26,294 bases of DNA from an uncultured Candidatus Melainabacteria bacterium (GTDB lineage Bacteria > Cyanobacteriota > Vampirovibrionia > Gastranaerophilales > Gastranaerophilaceae): NCBI GenBank assembly GCA_934728585.1, contig CAKVDZ010000016.1, positions 1-26,294 of the forward strand, written 5' to 3'. The notes under the pieces were generated by a model that saw nothing but the letters and a program-made list of their open reading frames with translations, did no database searches and had not been told where the DNA came from. The position numbers and the translations under genes are program-made. Shown one piece after another: positions 1 through 7,067 of the stretch (position 1 is the stretch's first letter; each line of letters starts with the position of its first letter).

Positions 1-212
1 AAATCCGCGTCTTGGATTTTCCTCCACGCTCACAGAGTTTCGCTTTTTGCACTTCGTGCAGACCGCTTAATCTGTTCACTATCCGAACTTCGTTCGTACG
101 GAAAATCCGCGTCTTGGATTTTCCTCCACGCTCACAGAGTTTCGCTTTTTGCACTTCGTGCAGATCGCTTAATCTGTTCGCTATCCGAACTTCGTTCGTA
201 CGGAAAATCCGC
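1..212. repeat. Tandem 102-bp repeat, two units plus a partial third
   Basis: The sequence repeats with an exact period of 102 bp: the unit seen from position 4 recurs from 106, and its first bases recur again at 208. The two long copies differ at only two visible places (accgc/atcgc near 62/164 and cacta/cgcta near 78/180). Each unit holds short inverted repeats: GGAAAATCC-7 nt-GGATTTTCC (100-124), TGCAC-TTC-GTGCA (48-60) and CGAAC-TTC-GTTCG (84-96). The array ends exactly at the TAG stop of the minus-strand nrdJ gene. An open frame of 67 codons crosses it but simply repeats itself and is not credible as a gene. The left end is cut by the window. Confidence 0.9.
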
Positions 213-2200
213 TAAGAGCAACCAGAGTAACCGCAGTTAGGGCAGATGAAGCAACCCTCTGCCATTTGAATTTTGTTTCCGCATTCTGGGCAAACTACAG
301 TTTTAATTTCGCCTGTTGGATTGTATTCTTCTGCAGTTGGTTCTTCTTTTGCTTCTTCTGCTTTTACTTCTTCAACTTTTGGTTCTTCTTTTTTCTTAGT
401 CAAGTTCATTGGTTGAATTGGTCTGCAATTGTTTCTGTAAACAGTGATACCTTTTAGGTTATTTTCGTAAGCTAAAACGTATGTGTCTTCGATATCTTTT
501 TTAGTTGCGCTTTCAACGAAGTTTACTGTTTTTGAAACTGCATTATCAGTGTGTAATTGGAATGCAGCTTGCATTTTTACGTGCCAGTAAGGTGAAACGT
601 CGTGTGCAGTTGAGAAAATGTGTTTAGATTTTTCATCAATGCCGTTAACGTGTGCGATAGTACCTTCTTCTGAAATTTGACGCATTGTTTCATCGTTGTA
701 GAATCCGTGTTTGATAGCGTATTCCTTGAAGATTGGATTAACTTCAAGTAATTCAGTACCGTCCATAACGTTTCTCATGAATACAAGACCGAATAATGGT
801 TCAACACCGCCTGAAGCACTTGCAATCATTGAAATTGTACCAGTTGGTGCGATACAAGTTGTTGTTGCGTTTCTGATACCGTATTTTTCAATTTGTGCGT
901 CTAAATCGTTCCACATTTCATCAGTAATCATACCAGCTGATTTGCCAGCATATTTTTTACCTAAGAAATGTTGATTATCGTAAATGCTACCCTTGAAGTT
1001 AGCAAATGCGCCACGTTCTTTAGAAAGCTCAATTGCTTGAACTTTTGAGTGGTAATCAATAAATTCCATAACTTGAGCTGCAAGTTTTGTACCTTCTTCT
1101 GAATTGTAAGGAATTTCTAACTTCATTAACATATCAGCCCAACCCATTACGCCTAAACCGATTTTTCTGTTATTTTGAACCATTTCAGCGATTTTTGGTA
1201 ATGGATAGTTGTTAACTGTTATTACGTCATCTAAGAAGATGATTGATAATTTTGTAATTTCTTTTAATTTATCCCAGTTGATTTTACCGTCTTCAACCAT
1301 CAAGCCTAAGTTGATAGAACCTAAGTTACAAGCTTCAAATGGTAATAATGGAACTTCACCACAAGGGTTAGTTGATTCAATTTCACCAATTTGAGGAGTT
1401 GGATTATCAGCGTTCATTTTGTCAATGAAGATGATACCAGGTTCACCTGTAGACCAAGCGTTGTTTACGATTTTGTCAAATACTTCTTTTGCGTTTAATT
1501 TGCCAACAACTTCTTTTGTATTTGGATTGATTAATTCATAATCACTGTTGTTTTTAACTGCGTCCATGAATTTGTCTGTTAATGCAACTGAAATGTTAAA
1601 GTTGTTCAATTTAGAAGTATCGCTTTTGCAGTTGATAAATTCTAAAATGTCTGGGTGGTCAACTCTTAAGATACCCATGTTAGCGCCACGTCTTGTACCG
1701 CCTTGTTTTACAGCTTCTGTCGCTGCGTTGAAAACTTCCATGAACGAAACAGGACCTGAAGAAACACCCATTGTTGATTTTACAACGCTGTTCTTAGCTC
1801 TTAATCTTGAGAAAGAGAAACCTGTACCACCGCCTGATTTGTGAATTAATGCAGTGTTTTTAACAGCTTCAAAAATACCTTCTAGTGAGTCTTCAACAGG
1901 AAGAACGAAACATGCTGATAATTGACCAAGTTCTCTGCCTGCGTTCATTAATGTTGGAGAGTTTGGCATAAAATATCTTTGAGTAATTGCTTTGTAAAAT
2001 TCATCAGATAATTTATCTACATCTGCTTGAGTTTTACCATATTCTAATTCAGCTTTTGCAATAGAATCAGCTACACGTTTGAACATTGTTGCTGGAGTTT
2101 CTACGGCATTACCGTCTTTATCTCTTTTTAAATATCTTTTTTCTAATACCTTAATCGCGTTTGGCGATAAATCAAGTTTGTCTTGCATTTTCACGCTCAC
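212..2200 (-). CDS. nrdJ: Vitamin B12-dependent (class II) ribonucleoside-diphosphate reductase
   Basis: This 662-aa protein is a cytoplasmic adenosylcobalamin-dependent ribonucleotide reductase, which makes deoxyribonucleotides with or without oxygen. The N-terminal ATP-cone-like start is short. The catalytic barrel shows NPCGE at residues 278-282 with the thiyl cysteine C280 and the neighbouring N and E. C97, in a SACFVLP context, is the usual partner cysteine. A PTGTIS motif lies near residue 455. A low-complexity E/K/P-rich linker (about 605-630) joins a C-terminal zinc-ribbon-like tail with cysteines at 637, 640, 650, 653, 656 and 661, the usual re-reducing tail of this family. The start is GTG at 2200, chosen because GGAGG lies 5 nt upstream; the downstream ATG at 2188 is too far from it. 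The AT-rich leader shows no cobalamin-riboswitch-like structure and no obvious NrdR box. Repeats begin right after the stop. Confidence 0.95.
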   Translation of the reverse strand: MSVKMQDKLDLSPNAIKVLEKRYLKRDKDGNAVETPATMFKRVADSIAKAELEYGKTQADVDKLSDEFYKAITQRYFMPNSPTLMNAGRELGQLSACFVLPVEDSLEGIFEAVKNTALIHKSGGGTGFSFSRLRAKNSVVKSTMGVSSGPVSFMEVFNAATEAVKQGGTRRGANMGILRVDHPDILEFINCKSDTSKLNNFNISVALTDKFMDAVKNNSDYELINPNTKEVVGKLNAKEVFDKIVNNAWSTGEPGIIFIDKMNADNPTPQIGEIESTNPCGEVPLLPFEACNLGSINLGLMVEDGKINWDKLKEITKLSIIFLDDVITVNNYPLPKIAEMVQNNRKIGLGVMGWADMLMKLEIPYNSEEGTKLAAQVMEFIDYHSKVQAIELSKERGAFANFKGSIYDNQHFLGKKYAGKSAGMITDEMWNDLDAQIEKYGIRNATTTCIAPTGTISMIASASGGVEPLFGLVFMRNVMDGTELLEVNPIFKEYAIKHGFYNDETMRQISEEGTIAHVNGIDEKSKHIFSTAHDVSPYWHVKMQAAFQLHTDNAVSKTVNFVESATKKDIEDTYVLAYENNLKGITVYRNNCRPIQPMNLTKKKEEPKVEEVKAEEAKEEPTAEEYNPTGEIKTVVCPECGNKIQMAEGCFICPNCGYSGCS

Positions 2201-2360
2201 ATTAACCTCCCATATATGTAATTTGTGATATAAATTTTAAAGTGATAGTATAGTTATAATTGTATAATATAATTATATTTAATATACATGCCCATGTCGA
2301 TTTTTTTATAAATATTTACACTAATATTTTGAATTAATTTATATAGCCCAGTTTATCTAC

Positions 2361-2389
2361 TTGACAATTAGTCTTGCTTAAAATAGAAT
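2361..2389 (+). promoter_or_regulatory. Sigma70-type promoter of tRNA-Cys
   Basis: TTGACA at 2361-2366 and TAGAAT at 2384-2389 are separated by 17 bp. The tRNA gene begins 15 bp after the -10 box, so transcription would start a few bases before the mature 5' end. Confidence 0.8.
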
Positions 2390-2403
2390 TAAATAAAAGT
2401 TTT

Positions 2404-2475
2404 GGCGACATGGCCAAGTGGTAAGGCAGAAGCCTGCAAAGCTTTTATCCCCCAGTTCGAATCTGGGTGTCGCCT
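2404..2475 (+). tRNA. trnC: tRNA-Cys (GCA anticodon)
   Basis: A full cloverleaf can be drawn. The 7-bp acceptor stem is GGCGACA/TGTCGCC. The anticodon stem is GAAGC/GCTTT around loop CTGCAAA, giving anticodon GCA for UGC/UGU codons. The T-stem is CCCAG/CTGGG around TTCGAAT. The discriminator base is T, as usual for tRNA-Cys. The 3' CCA is not encoded (TTTTC follows), so maturation needs a CCA-adding enzyme; a candidate is encoded at 14207-15610. The gene stands alone between its own promoter and terminator. Confidence 0.97.
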
Positions 2476-2480
2476 TTTTC

Positions 2481-2515
2481 AAAAAACACTCTTCATCTCG
2501 GGAGTGTTTTTTATT
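2481..2515 (+). terminator. Rho-independent terminator after tRNA-Cys
   Basis: A perfect 11-bp inverted repeat, AAAAAACACTC (2481-2491) and GAGTGTTTTTT (2502-2512), is followed by further T residues. It begins 6 bp after the tRNA. Confidence 0.88.
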
Positions 2516-2553
2516 TTTAACTCTTTATAGTCTTAAAATAATAAAATATGTCT

Positions 2554-2581
2554 ATTCACAATTCACAGTCCACTGTTCACA
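2554..2581. repeat. Four degenerate heptamer repeats
   Basis: Four consecutive 7-bp units read ATTCACA, ATTCACA, GTCCACT and GTTCACA, in the gap between the tRNA terminator and the hydrogenase operon. The function is unknown. It may be a small decaying tandem repeat. Confidence 0.5.
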
Positions 2582-2626
2582 CTCTTAATTGTGCTAAGCT
2601 GTAACGATTAAGAATAAGAAAAATAC

Positions 2627-2654
2627 TTGATTTCAAGAATATTTATGCCATAAT
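2627..2654 (+). promoter_or_regulatory. Candidate promoter of the hydrogenase operon
   Basis: TTGATT (2627-2632) and CATAAT (2649-2654) are spaced by 16 bp upstream of the first hydrogenase gene. The match to sigma70 consensus is moderate, and other AT-rich hexamers nearby could serve instead. Confidence 0.4.
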
Positions 2655-2670
2655 TAATATATTAGCTGTT

Positions 2671-2690
2671 TATTCGTGATAAAACGAATA
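2671..2690. promoter_or_regulatory. Inverted repeat in hydrogenase leader, possible operator
   Basis: TATTCGT (2671-2677) and ACGAATA (2684-2690) are perfect 7-bp arms around GATAAA. The site lies about 10-30 bp past the predicted transcription start and about 20 bp before the ribosome binding site (AAAGGAG, 2706-2712). That position suits a repressor operator or an mRNA hairpin. It does not match the Rex consensus I know (TTGTGA-N6-TCACAA), so the regulator is unknown. Confidence 0.45.
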
Positions 2691-2718
2691 TTTTATTATT
2701 AATTTAAAGGAGATTACG

Positions 2719-3213
2719 ATGACTGGAAGTCAAACAAAAGTCGATTTCTCAAAGTTAGATGAAATTATTGCTGAATGTGGCGGTAAAAAATCTAATTTGA
2801 TTGCGATTTTGCAAAAAGTACAGGAAGTTTACCGATACTTGCCTGAAGACGCGATGATTTATATCGGAACAAAAATTGAAGACTTGTCACCTGCAACAGT
2901 ATTCGGTGTAGCAACTTTCTACGCTCAATTCTCATTGGACCCAAAAGGTAAATATGAAGTAAGATGTTGTGACGGTACTGCTTGCCACGTTAGAGGCTCA
3001 ATGCCAGTATTGAACGCTATTAAAGCAAGATTAGATTTAAAAGACGGTAAATTTACTACTGATGACGGTTTGTTTTCAGTTGAAACAGTTAGCTGTTTAG
3101 GTGCTTGCGGTTTGGCTCCTGTCGTTGTTATTAATGGAAAAGTTTATCCTCAAATGACATCTGATGCTATCAAAGTCGTTCTAGATACAATTTATCAGGA
3201 GGAAAATGCATAA
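2719..3213 (+). CDS. hydC: NADH-linked [FeFe]-hydrogenase, NuoE-like [2Fe-2S] subunit (HydC type)
   Basis: This 164-aa protein belongs to the thioredoxin-like 24-kDa (NuoE/HoxE/HydC) family that carries one [2Fe-2S] cluster. The ligands are visible as C84-x4-C89 (in a CDGTACHVRGS context) and C126-x3-C130 (SCLGACGLAP). An N-terminal helical region precedes them, as is usual. It is the first gene of three. AAAGGAG lies 6 nt upstream of the ATG, and the end of the gene carries the GGAGG for the next gene, whose ATG overlaps this stop as TAATG, so the two are probably translationally coupled. The companion genes make a hydrogenase role much more likely than respiratory complex I. The symbol follows the Thermotoga order hydC-hydB-hydA. 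Confidence 0.9.
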   Translation: MTGSQTKVDFSKLDEIIAECGGKKSNLIAILQKVQEVYRYLPEDAMIYIGTKIEDLSPATVFGVATFYAQFSLDPKGKYEVRCCDGTACHVRGSMPVLNAIKARLDLKDGKFTTDDGLFSVETVSCLGACGLAPVVVINGKVYPQMTSDAIKVVLDTIYQEENA

Positions 3214-5066
3214 TGGAATTAAATATTGATATCAAAAAAGAGCAAGAACAAGCTCAAGAACATATTAAACAACAAGGTTTCAGAGTTTTAGTTTGTGGCG
3301 GTACAGGTTGTGTTGCAAACGGTTCTGAAAAAGTTATGGCTAAATTCAGAGAACTTGGAGCAAATGTTGGAACTTTGTCTAATCATGACAAAATGACAGT
3401 TATTCCAACAGGTTGCCACGGTTTCTGTGAACAAGGTGTTTTGGTAATTTTACCAGACGAACACACTGCTTACGTAAAAGTAAAAGTTGAAGATGTTGAA
3501 GAAATCTTCAATTCTCATATTGTTGATGGTAAACCAGTTGAAAGACTTTTATATGTTGATCCAGCAACAAAACAATCAGTTCAAAAACCAGAAGAAATCA
3601 ACTTCTATGCAAAACAAACTCGTACAGCTTTGAAAAACTGTGGTCATATCGACGCAGAATCAATCGACGAAGCAATTGCAGTTGGAGCTTATGAAGCTTT
3701 GGCAAAAGTTTTGAAAGAAGAAGACCAAGAAGCAGTTATCAAGGAAGTTGAAGACTCTGGCTTAAGAGGCAGAGGTGGCGGTGGCTTCCAAACTGGTAGA
3801 AAATGGAGAAGTGTTTACCAACACAGAGGTGGAAAATCATTCGTTATTTGTAACGGTGATGAGGGCGACCCTGGTGCTTTCATGGATAGATCAGTTATGG
3901 AGGGTGATCCTCACAAATTGTTAGAGGGTATGGCAATTGCAGCATTCGCAATCGGCGCTGACGAGGGTTATATCTATGTTAGAGCAGAATATCCTCTAGC
4001 TATCAAGCGTTTAAGAAAAGCAATTGCAGATGCAGAAGCTCGTAATCTTTTAGGTAAAAATATAATGGGAACAGATTTCTCATTTGAAATTCATATTAAA
4101 GAGGGTGCTGGCGCATTTGTTTGTGGTGAATCTTCAGCCTTAATCGCTTCAATTGAGGGTGAAAGAGGTATGCCAAGACCTAAAAACATTCACATGGCAG
4201 AATGTGGCTTATTTAAACGTCCGACCTTGTTGAACAACGTAGAAACATTTGCAAACGTACCTTTAATTATTACAAAAGGTGCAAAATGGTTTAGTTCTAT
4301 GGGTACAGAAACTTCAAAAGGTACTAAAACATTCGCTCTTACTGGTGAAGTAAACAACACTGGCTTAATTGAAGTTCCAATGGATACAACTTTAAGACAA
4401 ATCGTATTTGACTTAGGCGGTGGTATCAGAAATGGTAAAAAATTCAAAGCGGTTCAAATTGGTGGACCATCAGGCGGTTGTTTAACTGAAGAACATTTGG
4501 ATATGGCTATGGATTACGACCAACTTACAAAAGTAGGTGCGATGGTTGGTTCAGGCGGTCTTGTTGTAATGAATGAAGACACTTGTATTGTTGAAGTTGC
4601 ACGTTTCTTTATGAACTTTACTCAACACGAATCTTGCGGTAAATGTACTCCTTGCCGTGAGGGTACAAAACAAATGTTACGTATCTTAGAAAAAATCGTT
4701 AATGGTGAGGGTACAATGGAAGATTTGGACATGCTGGAAGAACTTGGAAAAGTTATTAAAGAAGGTTCTTTATGCGGTCTTGGCAAATCTGCTCCAAACC
4801 CTGTACTTTCAACTTTAAAATATTTTAGAGATGAATATATTGCTCACATCAAGGATAAGAAATGTCCTGCAGGCGTTTGTAAGGCTCTTAAATCTTATAC
4901 AATTGATGAAGAAAAATGTAAGGGTTGTACAAAATGTGCTAGAAATTGTCCAGTTGGCGCAATTGAGGGAACTGTTAAACAACCTCATCACATTGATCAA
5001 TCAAAATGTATCAAATGTGGTGCTTGCGAATCAAATTGTCCATTCAAGGCAATCGTTTTAAACTAG
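3213..5066 (+). CDS. hydB: NAD(H)/FMN-binding subunit of trimeric [FeFe]-hydrogenase (NuoF-like, HydB type)
   Basis: This 617-aa flavoprotein is the NAD(H) site of the complex, moving electrons between NAD(H), FMN and iron-sulfur clusters. Domains in order: an N-terminal thioredoxin-like [2Fe-2S] domain with C28, C33, C68 and C72; the NuoF core with GRGGGGFQTGRKW (about 186-198) and CNGDEGDPGAF for NADH and FMN; an SLBB region; a [4Fe-4S] site in SCGKCTPCREG (about residues 475-485); and a C-terminal 2x[4Fe-4S] ferredoxin with CKGCTKCARNCP and CIKCGACESNCP. The extra N- and C-terminal cluster domains are typical of HydB in bifurcating hydrogenases and absent from plain complex I NuoF. Its ATG shares one base with the hydC stop. 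Electron bifurcation is inferred from the subunit set. Confidence 0.93.
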   Translation: MELNIDIKKEQEQAQEHIKQQGFRVLVCGGTGCVANGSEKVMAKFRELGANVGTLSNHDKMTVIPTGCHGFCEQGVLVILPDEHTAYVKVKVEDVEEIFNSHIVDGKPVERLLYVDPATKQSVQKPEEINFYAKQTRTALKNCGHIDAESIDEAIAVGAYEALAKVLKEEDQEAVIKEVEDSGLRGRGGGGFQTGRKWRSVYQHRGGKSFVICNGDEGDPGAFMDRSVMEGDPHKLLEGMAIAAFAIGADEGYIYVRAEYPLAIKRLRKAIADAEARNLLGKNIMGTDFSFEIHIKEGAGAFVCGESSALIASIEGERGMPRPKNIHMAECGLFKRPTLLNNVETFANVPLIITKGAKWFSSMGTETSKGTKTFALTGEVNNTGLIEVPMDTTLRQIVFDLGGGIRNGKKFKAVQIGGPSGGCLTEEHLDMAMDYDQLTKVGAMVGSGGLVVMNEDTCIVEVARFFMNFTQHESCGKCTPCREGTKQMLRILEKIVNGEGTMEDLDMLEELGKVIKEGSLCGLGKSAPNPVLSTLKYFRDEYIAHIKDKKCPAGVCKALKSYTIDEEKCKGCTKCARNCPVGAIEGTVKQPHHIDQSKCIKCGACESNCPFKAIVLN

Positions 5067-5087
5067 TTAATTATAAGGATAAAATCA

Positions 5088-6854
5088 ATGAGTGATAAAA
5101 AAACATTATTTATAAATAATCAAGAAGTTGAATTTACAGACGAAAAAACTGTATTAGAGGTAATTCGCAACAATGGATTTAACGTTCCAACATTTTGCGA
5201 TAGACCAGAACTAAGCCAATTTGGTGCTTGCAGAATGTGTGTAGTAGAACAAGAAGGACGTGGTATTCAAGCTTCTTGTACAATGCCACCTCGCGCTGGT
5301 ATAAAAATTTATACACATTCAGCAAAAGTTAGAAAAATTAGAAAAACAATTTTGGAATTGTTATTGGCAAATCACGACAGAGAATGTACAACTTGCGAAA
5401 AATCAGGTCAATGTGATTTACAAAAATATGCCGAAGAATATGGTATTAAATCAATTCCATTTCCAAAATTAAAACAAGAAGAAATGAAACCTATTGATTG
5501 CTCAAGTCCAGCAATCGTTAGAGATCCTAACAAATGTATCCTTTGCGGTGCTTGTGTTAGAGCTTGTAACGAATACCAAGGCTTAGCTGTTTTAGGTTTT
5601 GCAAATCGTGGTTCAAAAACAGTAGTTCAACCGATGAACGGCAGATGCTTATCTGATGTTGATTGTGTTTATTGCGGTCAATGTAAAACTGTTTGCCCTA
5701 CAGGCGCATTAACAGTTAAAAACGAAGTAGATGCAGTTTGGGATTTGGTTAACGACCCAACTAAAAAAGTGGCAGTTCAAGTTGCACCAGCAGTTCGTGT
5801 TGCGTTAGGCGAAATGTTCGGTATGCCAGCAGGCGAAAACGTTATTGGCAAAATTTATTCTGCTATGAGAAAAATTGGTTTTGATTTCGTTTATGATACA
5901 AACTTTGCAGCTGACTTGACTATTATGGAAGAAGCTACAGAGTTCTTAGATAGACTTAAAAAAGGTGAAAACTTACCATTGTTCACATCTTGCTGTCAAG
6001 CTTGGGTAAGATACGTTGAAACTCAACACCCAGATATGATAAACCATTTATCATCTTGTAAATCACCTCAATCAATGCTATCTTCTGTAGTTAAGGAATT
6101 TTTACCAAAATTAAACCCAGAAGTTAAAGCAGAAGATTTGGTGGTTGTTTCAATCATGCCTTGCACAGCTAAAAAAGCTGAAATTAAACGCGACCAATTG
6201 AAAAAAGATGGCAAATTTGATACAGATTACGTTTTGACAACTCAAGAATTTGCGCAAATGATTAAATCAGCTGGACTTGATTTGAAAAACTTAGAACCAG
6301 AACAAGCTGATTCTCCATTTGGTCAATATACAGGTGCAGCAACAATTTTCGGCGCATCAGGTGGTGTTGCTGAAGCTGCTGCAAGAACTGCTTATCATAT
6401 GGTAACAGGCGAAGAAATTTCAAGTGATGATATCGTTGAAATGCGCGGTGTTGACAAAAACTCTTTTGATAAAACTGTGGAACTTGATATCAAAGGTACA
6501 AAAGTTAAAGTTAAAGTTGTTTCAACACTAAAAGAAGCTGAAAAAGCAATTCAAGAAATCAAAGCAGGCACTGCAGACTTCCAATTGCTAGAAGTTATGG
6601 CATGCCCTGGAGGTTGTGTAAATGGTGGCGGTCAACCAGTAAGTTGCACAAACCCAGAACTTAGAAAACAAAGAGCTGAAGGTCTTTATACAGAAGATGT
6701 CAGAGAAGTGAAATTTAGAAAATCTCACGAAAACCCTGACATTAAAAAATTGTATGATGAATACTTAGAAGCTCCAAATTCTCATAAGGCTCATGAATTG
6801 CTTCATACAAGCTATTCTGATTTGAGAAAAGGCTCTTACAAAGACCTTAAATAA
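5088..6854 (+). CDS. hydA: [FeFe]-hydrogenase catalytic subunit (HydA type, group A3-like)
   Basis: This 588-aa subunit reversibly reduces protons to H2 at the H-cluster. N-terminal [2Fe-2S] ligands are C37, C48, C51 and C64. A His-Cys3 [4Fe-4S] site follows (H96, C100, C103, C109). Two ferredoxin clusters use C150/153/156/160 and C193/196/199/203. H-cluster motifs are L1 TSCCQAW (300-306), L2 MPCTAKKAE (357-365) and L3 EVMACPGGC (502-510), so the cluster cysteines C303, C359, C506 and C510, the proton-relay C302 and K362 are all present. L1 has Q304 where proline is usual. The length fits the trimeric NAD-dependent class. The SD is AAGGAT. No HydE, HydF or HydG maturase is encoded in the window, so those must lie elsewhere. 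Confidence 0.95.
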   Translation: MSDKKTLFINNQEVEFTDEKTVLEVIRNNGFNVPTFCDRPELSQFGACRMCVVEQEGRGIQASCTMPPRAGIKIYTHSAKVRKIRKTILELLLANHDRECTTCEKSGQCDLQKYAEEYGIKSIPFPKLKQEEMKPIDCSSPAIVRDPNKCILCGACVRACNEYQGLAVLGFANRGSKTVVQPMNGRCLSDVDCVYCGQCKTVCPTGALTVKNEVDAVWDLVNDPTKKVAVQVAPAVRVALGEMFGMPAGENVIGKIYSAMRKIGFDFVYDTNFAADLTIMEEATEFLDRLKKGENLPLFTSCCQAWVRYVETQHPDMINHLSSCKSPQSMLSSVVKEFLPKLNPEVKAEDLVVVSIMPCTAKKAEIKRDQLKKDGKFDTDYVLTTQEFAQMIKSAGLDLKNLEPEQADSPFGQYTGAATIFGASGGVAEAAARTAYHMVTGEEISSDDIVEMRGVDKNSFDKTVELDIKGTKVKVKVVSTLKEAEKAIQEIKAGTADFQLLEVMACPGGCVNGGGQPVSCTNPELRKQRAEGLYTEDVREVKFRKSHENPDIKKLYDEYLEAPNSHKAHELLHTSYSDLRKGSYKDLK

Positions 6855-6868
6855 TAATAAAATAAGCT

Positions 6869-6910
6869 AAATAGGCGCTGAATTTTGAAAAAATTCAGCG
6901 CCTATTTTTT
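6869..6910 (+). terminator. Strong Rho-independent terminator after hydA
   Basis: An 18-bp perfect stem (6869-6886, AAATAGGCGCTGAATTTT, pairing with 6890-6907) closes a 3-nt GAA loop and runs into a T-tract. It ends the hydrogenase operon and separates it from tuf. Confidence 0.93.
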
Positions 6911-6972
6911 CTATATACTAAAAAGCCTTGTAAACAATTATAATGAATATTTCAACAAATATTTTAAACTAG

Positions 6973-7000
6973 TTGACAACAAATTTTGATATAATACAAT
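6973..7000 (+). promoter_or_regulatory. Candidate sigma70 promoter of tuf
   Basis: TTGACA at 6973-6978 and TACAAT at 6995-7000 have 16-bp spacing. A consensus TATAAT overlaps at 6990-6995 but would leave only 11 bp to the -35. The untranslated leader would be about 60 nt, ending with AAGGAG before the start codon. Confidence 0.65.
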
Positions 7001-7067
7001 ATTTACATAGCTTAGTATATAAAATAATAAGTTAGTTTAGTAATAAGTAGTAAAAGGAGACCACTAA

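Noticed and set aside
1..212. CRISPR array
   Set aside because: The repeats are directly adjacent long units without variable spacers, and there are no cas genes.
12..215. A 67-codon plus-strand frame across the left repeat
   Set aside because: The protein is one sequence duplicated because the period (102) is a multiple of three. There is no start context, and it runs into the nrdJ end.
4831..5061. Alternative-frame reading at the end of hydB
   Set aside because: The hydB frame there encodes two perfect ferredoxin motifs; the other frame is chance.
2719..6854. Respiratory complex I (nuoEFG)
   Set aside because: The third gene has complete H-cluster motifs, and no other nuo genes are present. 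NuoE/F-like subunits are expected in NAD-linked hydrogenases.
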